Source: Cyprinodon diabolis (Eukaryota > Chordata > Actinopteri > Cyprinodontiformes > Cyprinodontidae). Taken from it: a DNA stretch of 64,000 nt. Positions 35,173 through 48,174 of this stretch are shown here, piece after piece. The stretch lies in assembly GCA_030533445.1 (NCBI GenBank), contig JARPUW010000258.1:372001-436000 (forward strand), given 5' to 3'. Positions within the stretch are counted from its first letter, which is position 1, and every line of letters starts with the position of its first letter. Below the pieces are notes generated by a model. That model saw only the letters and a program-made list of their open reading frames with translations, was not told the DNA's origin and ran no database searches. The position numbers were made by a program, and so were the translations under genes.

Positions 35173-38100
35173 ACCATTTTTGGTCAGTTTGTAGACTGAA
35201 ACCTCTGGACTCACACAATGTCTTCGGAATTACGGTAGGATTAATACTTTGCCTTAAAAACCCTCCAGACCAACCTAAAGTGGATGAGAGTTTCAGCCTT
35301 TCTCCATTCTTTTTGAGCTGAAGATGGGAGAAAAACGAATCAGACTATGTGTTTTCAACTCGTCATAAATATTTTTCTGAATGACACACATACACCAAAG
35401 TTGGTATAGTTGGAGTCGAAGGATTGCTGATGCTCATGGTGAAAATGTTTTTTGAATAACTCATACGGTTTTTGATCAGTAGTCGTTTGTTCGGTGCCGT
35501 TCTTCCCATACAAAAAAGCCTGGGAAGAAGAAACCAATAGTGAGTGCAGCTGTTGTCTGTGTCAGTGAGAGGCTCGTTAAGCGTTGTCAAGGTTACCAAG
35601 CTTCAAACAGATTTTACCTCTGCTGTTTTAAACAGCACATATTAATCTAATGGAGGGTGAAAGGACTGATTTAACATTGGGAAATGGATACTATATGACT
35701 GCTGTACATGACACTTCCCTTGCCACTCAGCACTGATAGACTTTCAAAATAAGACTCCAGGGACCCTACAAAATAAAAGCCTCTATATTTTTTACATATA
35801 TTTATTGCTCTATATGGCTCAACATTATGACCCAAACTCAACCCCGTTTTAGAGAATAGACTCTAGGAGACTGTTTAAAACACACCCTATAGCAAATTTC
35901 AAAATAAAAGCCTCCCATTTCCGCTTCATCTACTGCCCTAATAACATGGAAAAAGAGTGATTTAACGATTGGAAAGTAATCAACTATCATTGACGGGTCT
36001 GAACATTTTCTATAAACACAACTCTGTTGGACTTTCAAAATAAGACTCCAGGGACCCTACAAAATAAAAGCCTCTAGATTATAGTAATGCATTAATTGAT
36101 GCAAATGGCTCAACATTATGACCCAAACTCTTCCAGGTTGTTTTTATTAGACTCTAGTGACCTTTTCAAAACACACCCCAGAGCAAATTTCACAATAAAA
36201 GTCTCCCATTTACTCTGTAATACAGCAACTATTCACCTAATAACATGGAAAACCAGTGATTTAACATTTGTAAATGGATTCTATATCACTGCTGGGCGTG
36301 ACCCATCTTTTGATGCACATTCATGATAGACTTTCAAAATAAGACTACAAGGACTCTACAGAATAAAAGCCTCTTCCTTATACACACTCATACATTCTGG
36401 CATATTGCTCATTGCCATTGGTGATTTCATCACTGCAATGGCTCTTAGAAGGCGGGCGGAGCCCGCCAATGGTAACAGGCGGGCGGAGCCCGCCAAAGGT
36501 GATTACATCACTGCAATGGCTCTTAGCAGGCGGGCGGAGCCCGCCATTGGTGATTTCATCACTGCAATGGCTCTTAGAAGGCGGGCAGAGCCCGCCATTG
36601 GTGATTTTTTTCTTCACTGAGATGGCTCCTAGCAGGCGGGCGAAGCCCGCCAACTGGGCTTTACCCACTGTGTTTCAATATGGACAACCCATATTACCCT
36701 TGTGCATCATACTCTGTGCACGTCTATTTCCCAGATTTCAGCACAAGTGGCACACAGCTCTCTTTGCCCATGAACTTGCCCTCTTTCCTTCCCTCAGCAG
36801 CCCTCAAAGGCGTAAGCAGTTGGTCTGGGGAGCCCCGACGTCACTTGCCAGGGCCGTATTGGCCCGGTTCCCCAGACGGGCAGTAGGTGGCCCCCCTCAA
36901 AATTTCTTTAGAAATTTTCTAGTTATTATTATAATTCTCCCGTATACCCAAAACTTCGGCACGTAACTAGTCCCGCACGGTTTGGCGGATCGGGCCCAAA
37001 GTTGGCACACGCGTCGGGACCAATGGGGTGATGTGTGCTTGTATAAAACTTTCTCATTAGTCCGAAGGTTTGCGAATTATTAGCGAAAACGTCGCAAAAA
37101 AATCCCATAGGAAATGAATGGGGAGAGGAAAAAAAAAGCATAAAAAACAGCACTTCACTGTGTCGGCATACATTCACCTAGAAAAACAGTTTGAAGCTCA
37201 GTTTGTAGATAAATCCTTCGTCTATTTAAAACTGAAGACGGTATGTTGATAACTGCTACGGTTTTTGTATAATCAGACCTCAAGCGCCACAAAGTTTTAG
37301 CAAAATCCAGCCTGCTAGAGTGGAGCAACTGAAAAGCTAGAGTGTGAGGCAGGCGTTTTTTAAACACAAAAAAACATTTTAAACTCGCCCTCACGGCCAC
37401 ATATTTATAGCTAGAGTCACCATTTTTGGTCAGTTTGTAGACTGAAATCTCTGGACCCACACAATATCTTCGGAATTACGGTAGGATTAATACTTTTCCT
37501 TAAAAACCCTCCAGACCGACCTAAAGTCGATGAAAATCAGAGCCGTTTTTCATTGGTTTTGGAGCAGAAGAGGGGAGAAAAACGAATCAGACTATGTGTT
37601 TTAAACTCGTCATAAATATTTTTCTGAATGACACACATACACCAAAGTTGGCATAGTTGGAGTCGAAGGATGGCTTACGCTCACGGTGAAAAAATATTTT
37701 GAATAACTCATACGGTTTTTGCTCAGCAGTCGTTTGTTCGGAGGACATTTTAAGCAGCTGAAAGCTGGGGGAGAGTGTCCTGCTGCAGCTAGCTCAATTA
37801 GAAGATCAGGTGTGACAAAACGTTTTTTCTTTTTCTTTCTCTTCCCATTCAGGTTGTAGATGACCTACAGCCATGAAAGTTACTCCAATTGAAGACAAGA
37901 TATAGCTGTCGCTTAGATAAAAATAATTTTTCAGATACCTTTTACGGTTTTTACTCAGCAGTCGTTTGTTCGGAGGGGTGCTTTAGCAGCTAAAAGGTGA
38001 GTGAGAGTGAGGTCCTGCAGTTCAAACAAAGGGAGGAGCAGGTGGGCCAACCATTTTGTTTGTGCTTCGTTTTGGGTTGTGAAAGACCTACAGACATGAA

Positions 38101-38344
38101 GGTTACCCCAGTCTGAGACAAAGGATAGATGTTGCTTTCACTGAAAGAATTTTTCAGATATCTTTTACGGTTTTTGCTCAGCAGTCGTTTGTTCGGAGGG
38201 TAAGCACCTGGAAGCTAGCTGACAGTTAGCTTCTGCAGCAGCCTGCTAGAGTGCAGCTGCTGAAATCTTAGTGTGAGGCGGCCATTCTTTTAAGATCAAA
38301 CATCTTATTCTCGCCCTCACGGCCACATATTTGGAGCTACAGTC
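35173..38344 (+). repeat. Unit 12 (3172 bp), mosaic
   Basis: The head and middle match unit 11, including 'catttgtaaatgg' near 36267. From about 37580 the tail switches to the unit 9 haplotype ('atggcttacgctc', 'gaagatcaggtgtgac'). Five GC boxes lie at 36451-36651. TATAAAA is at 37042 and the exon-like interval is 37853-37996. Confidence 0.95.
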
Positions 38345-41300
38345 ACCATTTTTGGTCAGTTTGTAGACTGAAACCTCTGGACTCACACAATGTCTTCGGA
38401 ATTACGGTAGGATTAATACTTTTCCTTAAAAACCGTCCAGACCAACCTAAAGTCGATGAGAGTTTCAGCCTTTCTCTATTCTTTTTGAGCTGAAGATGGG
38501 AGAGAAACGAATCAGACTATGTGTTTTCAACTCGTCATAAATATTTTTCTGAATGACACACATACACCAAAGTTGGTATAGTTGGAGTCGAAGGATTGCT
38601 GATGCTCATGGTGAAAATGTTTTTTGAATAACTCATACGGTTTTTGATCAGTAGTCGTTTGTTCGGTGCCGTTCTTCCCATACAAAAAAGCCTGGGAAGA
38701 AGAAACCAATAGTGAGTGCAGCTGTTGTCTGTGTCAGTGAGAGGCTCGTTAAGCGTTGTCAAGGTTACCAAGCTTCAAACAGATTTTACCTCTGCTGTTT
38801 TAAACAGCACATATTAATCTAATGGAGGGTGAAAGGACTGATTTAACATTGGGAAATGGATACTATATGACTGCTGTCCATGACACTTCCCTTGCCACTC
38901 AGCACTGATAGACTTTCAAAATAAGACTCCAGGGACCCTACAAAATAAAAGCCTCTATATTTTTTACATATATTTATTGCCCTATATGGCTCAACATTAT
39001 GACCCAAACTCAACCCCGTTTTAGAGAATAGACTCTAGGAGACTGTTTAAAACACACCCTGTAGCAAATTTCAAAATAAAAGCCTCCCATTTCCGCTTCA
39101 TCTACTGCCCTAATAACATGGAAAAAGAGTGATTTAACGATTGGAAAGTAATCAACTATCATTGACGGGTCTGAACATTTTCTATAAACACAACTCTGTT
39201 GGACTTTCAAAATAAGACTCCAGGGACCCTACAAAATAAAAGCCTCTAGATTATAGTAATGCATTAATTGATGCAAATGGCTCAACATTATGACCCAAAC
39301 TCTTCCAGGTTGTTTTTATTAGACTCTAGTGACCTTTTCAAAACACACCCAGAGCAAATTTCACAATAAAAGTCTCCCATTTACTCTGTAATACAGCAAC
39401 TATTCACCTAATAACATGGAAAACCAGTGATTTAACATTTGGAAATGGATTCTATATCACTGCTGGGCGTGACCCATCTTTTGATGCACATTCATGATAG
39501 ACTTTCAAAATAAGACTACAAGGACTCTACAGAATAAAAGCCTCTTCCTTATACACACTCATACATTCTGGCATATTGCTCATTGCCATTGGTGATTTCA
39601 TCACTGCAATGGCTCTTAGAAGGCGGGCGGAGCCCGCCAATGGTAACAGGCGGGCGGAGCCCGCCAAAGGTGATTACATCACTGCAATGGCTCTTAGCAG
39701 GCGGGCGGAGCCCGCCATTGGTGATTTCATCACTGCAATGGCTCTTAGAAGGCGGGCAGAGCCCGCCATTGGTGATTTTTTTCTTCACTGAGATGGCTCC
39801 TAGCAGGCGGGCGAAGCCCGCCAACTGGGCTTTACCCACTGTGTTTCAATATGGACAACCCATATTACCCTTGTGCATCATACGCTGTGCACGTCTATTT
39901 CCCAGATTTCAGCACAAGTGGCACACAGCTCTCTTTGCCCATGAACTTGCCCTCTTTCCTTCCCTCAGCAGCCCTCAAAGGCGTAAGCAGTTGGTCTGGG
40001 GAGCCCCGACGTCACTTGCCAGGGCCGTATTGGCCCGGTTCCCCAGACGGGCAGTAGGTGGCCCCCCTCAAAATTTCTTTAGAAATTTTCTAGTTGGGGG
40101 GCCACATGCCGAAGGCATGGCCCACCTACTACTATTGCACATATTTATTCCGCGTATTATTGGGGGGCCACATGCCGAAGGCATGGCCCACCTACTACTA
40201 TTGCACATATTTATTCCGCGTATTATTGGGGGGCCACATGCCGAAGGCATGGCCCACCTACTACTATTGCACATATTTATTCCGCGTATTATTATTGGGG
40301 GGCCACATGCCGAAGGCATGGCCCACCTACTACTATTGCACATATTTATTGGGGGGCCACATGCCGAAGGCATGGCCCACCTACTACTATTGCACATATT
40401 TATTCCGCGTATTATTATTATTATTATAATTCTCCCGTATACCCAAAACTTCGGCACGTAACTAGTCCCGCACGGTTTGGCGGATCGGGCCCAAAGTTGG
40501 CACACGCGTCGGGACCAATGGGGTGATGTGTGCTTGTATAAAACTTTCTCATTAGTCCGAAGGTTTGCGAATTATTAGCGAAAACGTCGCAAAAAAATCC
40601 CATAGGAAATGAATGGGGAGAGGAAAAAAAAAGCATAAAAAACAGCACTTCACTGTGTCGGCATACATTCACCTAGAAAAACAGTTTGAAGCTCAGTTTG
40701 TAGATAAATCCTTCGTCTATTTAAAACTGAAGACGGTATGTTGATAACTGCTACGGTTTTTGTATAATCAGACCTCAAGCGCCACAAAGTTTTAGCAAAA
40801 TCCAGCCTGCTAGAGTGGAGCAACTGAAAAGCTAGAGTGTGAGGCAGGCGTTTTTTAAACACAAAAAAACATTTTAAACTCGCCCTCACGGCCACATATT
40901 TATAGCTAGAGTCACCATTTTTGGTCAGTTTGTAGACTGAAATCTCTGGACCCACACAATATCTTCGGAATTACGGTAGGATTAATACTTTTCCTTAAAA
41001 ACCCTCCAGACCGACCTAAAGTCGATGAAAATCAGAGCCGTTTTTCATTGGTTTTGGAGCAGAAGAGGGGAGAAAAACGAATCAGACTATGTGTTTTAAA
41101 CTCGTCATAAATATTTTTCTGAATGACACACATACACCAAAGTTGGCATAGTTGGAGTCGAAGGATGGCTGACGCTCACGGTGAAAAAATATTTTGAATA
41201 ACTCATACGGTTTTTGCTCAGCAGTCGTTTGTTCGGAGGACATTTTAAGCAGCTGAAAGCTGGGGGAGAGTGTCCTGCTGCAGCTAGCTCAATTAGAAGA

Positions 41301-41839
41301 TCAGGTGTGACAAAACGTTTTTTCTTTTTCTTTCTCTTCCCATTCAGGTTGTAGATGACCTACAGCCATGAAAGTTACTCCAATTGAAGACAAGATATAG
41401 CTGTCGCTTAGATAAAAAGAATTTTTCAGATACCTTTTACGGTTTTTACTCAGCAGTCGTTTGTTCGGAGGGGTGCTTTAGCAGCTAAAAGGTGAGTGAG
41501 AGTGAGGTCCTGCAGTTCAAACAAAGGGAGGAGCAGGTGGGCCAACCATTTTGTTTGTGCTTCGTTTTGGGTTGTGAAAGACCTACAGACATGAAGGTTA
41601 CCCCAGTCTGAGACAAAGGATAGATGTTGCTTTCACTGAAAGAATTTTTCAGATATCTTTTACGGTTTTTGCTCAGCAGTCGTTTGTTCGGAGGGTAAGC
41701 ACCTGGAAGCTAGCTGACAGTTAGCTTCTGCAGCAGCCTGCTAGAGTGCAGCTGCTGAAATCTTAGTGTGAGGCGGCCATTCTTTTAAGATCAAACATCT
41801 TATTCTCGCCCTCACGGCCACATATTTGGAGCTACAGTC
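38345..41839 (+). repeat. Unit 13 (3495 bp), five 66-bp elements
   Basis: This is the longest unit. The head is of the 'aaccgtcc' type, like unit 10. Five GC boxes lie at 39622-39822. Five 66-bp elements lie at 40096-40416; the fourth is shortened to a 54-bp period. TATAAAA is at 40537 and the exon-like interval is 41348-41491. Confidence 0.95.
40096..40416. repeat. 66-bp hairpin array, five copies (unit 13)
   Basis: Copies start at 40096, 40162, 40228, 40297 and 40351. The first four match the spacing of unit 10. The fourth lacks the final 'ccgcgtattatt', giving a 54-bp period, which suggests a further slippage or exchange after the two units shared an ancestor. Confidence 0.95.
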
Positions 41840-44800
41840 ACCATTTTTGGTCAGTTTGTAGACTGAAACCTCTGGACTCACACAATGTCTTCGGAATTAC
41901 GGTAGGATTAATACTTTTCCTTAAAAACCGTCCAGACCAACCTAAAGTCGATGAGAGTTTCAGCCTTTCTCTATTCTTTTTGAGCTGAAGATGGGAGAGA
42001 AACGAATCAGACTATGTGTTTTCAACTCGTCATAAATATTTTTCTGAATGACACACATACACCAAAGTTGGTATAGTTGGAGTCGAAGGATTGCTGATGC
42101 TCATGGTGAAAATGTTTTTTGAATAACTCATACGGTTTTTGATCAGTAGTCGTTTGTTCGGTGCCGTTCTTCCCATACAAAAAAGCCTGGGAAGAAGAAA
42201 CCAATAGTGAGTGCAGCTGTTGTCTGTGTCAGTGAGAGGCTCGTTAAGCGTTGTCAAGGTTACCAAGCTTCAAACAGATTTTACCTCTGCTGTTTTAAAC
42301 AGCACATATTAATCTAATGGAGGGTGAAAGGACTGATTTAACATTGGGAAATGGATACTATATGACTGCTGTCCATGACACTTCCCTTGCCACTCAGCAC
42401 TGATAGACTTTCAAAATAAGACTCCAGGGACCCTACAAAATAAAAGCCTCTATATTTTTTACATATATTTATTGCCCTATATGGCTCAACATTATGACCC
42501 AAACTCAACCCCGTTTTAGAGAATAGACTCTAGGAGACTGTTTAAAACACACCCTGTAGCAAATTTCAAAATAAAAGCCTCCCATTTCCGCTTCATCTAC
42601 TGCCCTAATAACATGGAAAAAGAGTGATTTAACGATTGGAAAGTAATCAACTATCATTGACGGGTCTGAACATTTTCTATAAACACAACTCTGTTGGACT
42701 TTCAAAATAAGACTCCAGGGACCCTACAAAATAAAAGCCTCTAGATTATACTAATGCATTAATTGATGCAAATGGCTCAACATTATGACCCAAACTCTTC
42801 CAGGTTGTTTTTATTAGACTCTAGTGACCTTTTCAAAACACACCCAGAGCAAATTTCACAATAAAAGTCTCCCATTTACTCTGTAATACAGCAACTATTC
42901 ACCTAATAACATGGAAAACCAGTGATTTAACATTTGGAAATGGATTCTATATCACTGCTGGGCGTGACCCATCTTTTGATGCACATTCATGATAGACTTT
43001 CAAAATAAGACTACAAGGACTCTACAGAATAAAAGCCTCTTCCTTATACACACTCATACATTCTGGCATATTGCTCATTGCCATTGGTGATTTCATCACT
43101 GCAATGGCTCTTAGAAGGCGGGCGGAGCCCGCCAATGGTAACAGGCGGGCGGAGCCCGCCAAAGGTGATTACATCACTGCAATGGCTCTTAGCAGGCGGG
43201 CGTGATTTCATCACTGCAATGGCTCTTAGAAGGCGGGCAGAGCCCGCCATTGGTGATTTTTTTCTTCACTGAGATGGCTCCTAGCAGGCGGGCGAAGCCC
43301 GCCAACTGGGCTTTACCCACTGTGTTTCAATATGGACAACCCATATTACCCTTGTGCATCATACGCTGTGCACGTCTATTTCCCAGATTTCAGCACAAGT
43401 GGCACACAGCTCTCTTTGCCCATGAACTTGCCCTCTTTCCTTCCCTCAGCAGCCCTCAAAGGCGTAAGCAGTTGGTCTGGGGAGCCCCGACGTCACTTGC
43501 CAGGGCCGTATTGGCCCGGTTCCCCAGACGGGCAGTAGGTGGCCCCCCTCAAAATTTCTTTAGAAATTTTCTAGTTCCGCGTATTATTATTATAATTCTC
43601 CCGTATACCCAAAACTTCGGCGCGTAACTAGTCCCGCACGGTTTGGCGGATCGGGCCCAAAGTTGGCACACGCGTCGGGACCAATGGGGTGATGTGTGCT
43701 TGTATAAAACTTTCTCATTAGTCCGAAGGTTTGCGAATTATTAGCGAAAACGTCGCAAAAAAATCCCATAGGAAATGAATGGGGAGAGGGAAAAAAAAGC
43801 ATAAAAAACAGCACTTCACTGTGTCGCCATACATTCACCTAGAAAAACAGTTTGAAGCTCAGTTTGTAGATAAATCCTTCGTCTATTTAAAACTGAAGAC
43901 GGTATGTTGATAACTGCTACGGTTTTTGTATAATCAGACCTCAAGCGCCACAAAGTTTTAGCAAAATCCAGCCTGCTAGAGTGGAGCAACTGAAAAGCTA
44001 GAGTGTGAGGCAGGCGTTTTTTAAACACAAAAAAACATTTTAAACTCGCCCTCACGGCCACATATTTATAGCTAGAGTCACCATTTTTGGTCAGTTTGTA
44101 GACTGAAATCTCTGGACCCACACAATATCTTCGGAATTACGGTAGGATTAATACTTTTCCTTAAAAACCCTCCAGACCGACCTAAAGTCGATGAAAATCA
44201 GAGCCGTTTTTCATTGGTTTTGGAGCAGAAGAGGGGAGAAAAACGAATCAGACTATGTGTTTTAAACTCGTCATAAATATTTTTCTGAATGACACACATA
44301 CACCAAAGTTGGCATAGTTGGAGTCGAAGGATGACTGACGCTCACGGTGAAAAAATTTTTTGAATAACTCATACGGTTTTTGCTCAGCAGTCGTTTGTTC
44401 GGAGGACATTTTAAGCACCTGAAAGCTGAGTGACAGTGACCTGCTGCAGCTAGCTCAATTAGAAGCTTAGGTGTGATGAAACGTTTTTTCTTTTTCTTTC
44501 TCTTCCCATTCAGTTTGTAGATGACCTACAGCCATGAAAGTTACTCCAATTGAAGACAAGATATAGCTGTCGCTTAGATAAAAAGAATTTTTCAGATACC
44601 TTTTACGGTTTTTACTCAGCAGTCGTTTGTTCGGAGGGGTGCTTTAGCAGCTAAAAGGTGAGTGAGAGTGAGGTCCTGCAGTTCAAACAAAGGGAGGAGC
44701 AGGTGGGCCAACCATTTTGTTTGTGCTTCGTTTTGGGTTGTGAAAGACCTACAGACATGAAGGTTACCCCAGTCTGAGACAAAGGATAGATGTTGCTTTC

Positions 44801-45005
44801 ACTGAAAGAATTTTTCAGATATCTTTTACGGTTTTTGCTCAGCAGTCGTTTGTTCGGAGGGTAAGCACCTGGAAGCTAGCTGACAGTTAGCTTCTGCAGC
44901 AGCCTGCTAGAGTGCAGCTGCTGAAATCTTAGTGTGAGGCGGCCATTTTTTTAAGATCAAACATCTTATTCTCGCCCTCACGGCCACATATTTGGAGCTA
45001 CAGTC
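41840..45005 (+). repeat. Unit 14 (3166 bp), truncated hairpin and 66-bp relic
   Basis: The head is of the 'aaccgtcc' type. In the GC minisatellite (43117-43303) the third box is cut by a 14-base deletion at about 43202. The ATT tract keeps only the last 12 bases of a 66-bp element (43577-43588), so the element was once present and was lost. TATAAAA is at 43703 and the exon-like interval is 44514-44657. Confidence 0.95.
43577..43588. repeat. Relic of a 66-bp element (unit 14)
   Basis: Only the terminal 'ccgcgtattatt' remains, joined directly to 'ctagtt'. It shows that a copy was present and its first 54 bases were lost. Confidence 0.8.
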
Positions 45006-48000
45006 ACCATTTTTGGTCAGTTTGTAGACTGAAACCTCTGGACTCACACAATGTCTTCGGAATTACGGTAGGATTAATACTTTTCCTTAAAAACCCTCCA
45101 GACCAACCTAAAGTCGATGAGAGTTTCAGCCTTTCTCTATTCTTTTTGAGCTGAAGATGGGAGAGAAACGAATCAGACTATGTGTTTTCAACTCGTCATA
45201 AATATTTTTCTGAATGACACACATACACCAAAGTTGGTATAGTTGGAGTCGAAGGATTGCTGATGCTCATGGTGAAAATGTTTTTTGAATAACTCATACG
45301 GTTTTTGATCAGTAGTCGTTTGTTCGGTGCCGTTCTTCCCATACAAAAAAGCCTGGGAAGAAGAAACCAATAGTGAGTGCAGCTGTTGTCTGTGTCAGTG
45401 AGAGGCTCGTTAAGCGTTGTCAAGGTTACCAAGCTTCAAACAGATTTTACCTCTGCTGTTTTAAACAGCACATATTAATCTAATGGAGGGTGAAAGGACT
45501 GATTTAACATTGGGAAATGGATACTATATGACTGCTGTACATGACACTTCCCTTGCCACTCAGCACTGATAGACTTTCAAAATAAGACTCCAGGGACCCT
45601 ACAAAATAAAAGCCTCTATATTTTTTACATATATTTATTGCCCTATATGGCTCAACATTATGACCCAAACTCAACCCCGTTTTAGAGAATAGACTCTAGG
45701 AGACTGTTTAAAACACACCCTATAGCAAATTTCAAAATAAAAGCCTCCCATTTCCGCTTCATCTACTGCCCTAATAACATGGAAAAAGAGTGATTTAACG
45801 ATTGGAAAGTAATCAACTATCATTGACGGGTCTGAACATTTTCTATAAACACAACTCTGTTGGACTTTCAAAATAAGACTCCAGGGACCCTACAAAATAG
45901 AAGCCTCTAGATTATAGTAATGCATTAATTGATGCAAATGGCTCAACATTATGACCCAAACTCTTCCAGGTTGTTTTTATTAGACTCTAGTGACCTTTTC
46001 AAAACACACCCCAGAGCAAATTTCACAATAAAAGTCTCCCATTTACTCTGTAATACAGCAACTATTCACCTAATAACATGGAAAACCAGTGATTTAACAT
46101 TTGGAAATGGATTCTATATCACTGCTGGGCGTGACCCATCTTTTGATGCACATTCATGATAGACTTTCAAAATAAGACTACAAGGACTCTACAGAATAAA
46201 AGCCTCTTCCTTATACACACTCATACATTCTGGCATATTGCTCATTGCCATTGGTGATTTCATCACTGCAATGGCTCTTAGAAGGCGGGCGGAGCCCGCC
46301 AATGGTAACAGGCGGGCGGAGCCCGCCAAAGGTGATTACATCACTGCAATGGCTCTTAGCAGGCGGGCGGAGCCCGCCATTGGTGATTTCATCACTGCAA
46401 TGGCTCTTAGAAGGCGGGCAGAGCCCGCCATTGGTGATTTTTTTCTTCACTGAGATGGCTCCTAGCAGGCGGGCGAAGCCCGCCAACTGGGCTTTACCCA
46501 CTGTGTTTCAATATGGACAACCCATATTACCCTTGTGCATCATACGCTGTGCACGTCTATTTCCCAGATTTCAGCACAAGTGGCACACAGCTCTCTTTGC
46601 CCATGAACTTGCCCTCTTTCCTTCCCTCAGCAGCCCTCAAAGGCGTAAGCAGTTGGTCTGGGGAGCCCCGACGTCACTTGCCAGGGCCGTATTGGCCCGG
46701 TTCCCCAGACGGGCAGTAGGTGGCCCCCCTCAAAATTTCTTTAGAAATTTTCTAGTTATTATAATTCTCCCGTATACCCAAAACTTCGGCGCGTAACTAG
46801 TCCCGCACGGTTTGGTGGATCGGGCCCAAAGTTGGCACACGCGTCGGGACCAATGGGGTGATGTGTGCTTGTATAAAACTTTCTCATTAGTCCGAAGGTT
46901 TGCGAATTATTAGCGAAAACGTCGCAAAAAAATCCCATAGGAAATGAATGGGGAGAGGAAAAAAAAAGCATAAAAAACAGCACTTCACTGTGTCGCCATA
47001 CATTCACCTAGAAAAACAGTTTGAAGCTCAGTTTGTAGATAAATCCTTCGTCTATTTAAAACTGAAGACGGTATGTTGATAACTGCTACGGTTTTTGTAT
47101 AATCAGACCTCAAGCGCCACAAAGTTTTAGCAAAATCCAGCCTGCTAGAGTGGAGCAACTGAAAAGCTAGAGTGTGAGGCAGGCGTTTTTTAAACACAAA
47201 AAAACATTTTAAACTCGCCCTCACGGCCACATATTTATAGCTAGAGTCACCATTTTTGGTCAGTTTGTAGACTGAAATCTCTGGACCCACACAATATCTT
47301 CGGAATTACGGTAGGATTAATACTTTTCCTTAAAAACCCTCCAGACCGACCTAAAGTCGATGAAAATCAGAGCCGTTTTTCATTGGTTTTGGAGCAGAAG
47401 AGGGGAGAAAAACGAATCCGACTATGTGTTTTAAACTCGTCATAAATATTTTTCTGAATGACACACATACACCAAAGTTGGCATAGTTGGAGTCGAAGGA
47501 TGACTGACGCTCACGGTGAAAAAATTTTTTGAATAACTCATACGGTTTTTGCTCAGCAGTCGTTTGTTCGGAGGACATTTTAAGCACCTGAAAGCTGAGT
47601 GACAGTGACCTGCTGCAGCTAGCTCAATTAGAAGCTTAGGTGTGATGAAACGTTTTTTCTTTTTCTTTCTCTTCCCATTCAGTTTGTAGATGACCTACAG
47701 CCATGAAAGTTACTCCAATTGAAGACAAGATATAGCTGTCGCTTAGATAAAAAGAATTTTTCAGATACCTTTTACGGTTTTTACTCAGCAGTCGTTTGTT
47801 CGGAGGGGTGCTTTAGCAGCTAAAAGGTGAGTGAGAGTGAGGTCCTGCAGTTCAAACAAAGGGAGGAGCAGGTGGGCCAACCATTTTGTTTGTGCTTCGT
47901 TTTGGGTTGTGAAAGACCTACAGACATGAAGGTTACCCCAGTCTGAGACAAAGGATAGATGTTGCTTTCACTGAAAGAATTTTTCAGATATCTTTTACGG

Positions 48001-48174
48001 TTTTTGCTCAGCAGTCGTTTGTTCGGAGGGTAAGCACCTGGAAGCTAGCTGACAGTTAGCTTCTGCAGCAGCCTGCTAGAGTGCAGCTGCTGAAATCTTA
48101 GTGTGAGGCGGCCATTTTTTTAAGATCAAACATCTTATTCTCGCCCTCACGGCCACATATTTGGAGCTACAGTC
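45006..48174 (+). repeat. Unit 15 (3169 bp)
   Basis: Five GC boxes lie at 46284-46484, with no 66-bp element. One of the five AATAAA hexamers is lost ('aaaatagaag' near 45896). A C-to-T change at a CpG gives 'tggtggatcg' near 46814. TATAAAA is at 46872 and the exon-like interval is 47683-47826. Confidence 0.95.
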
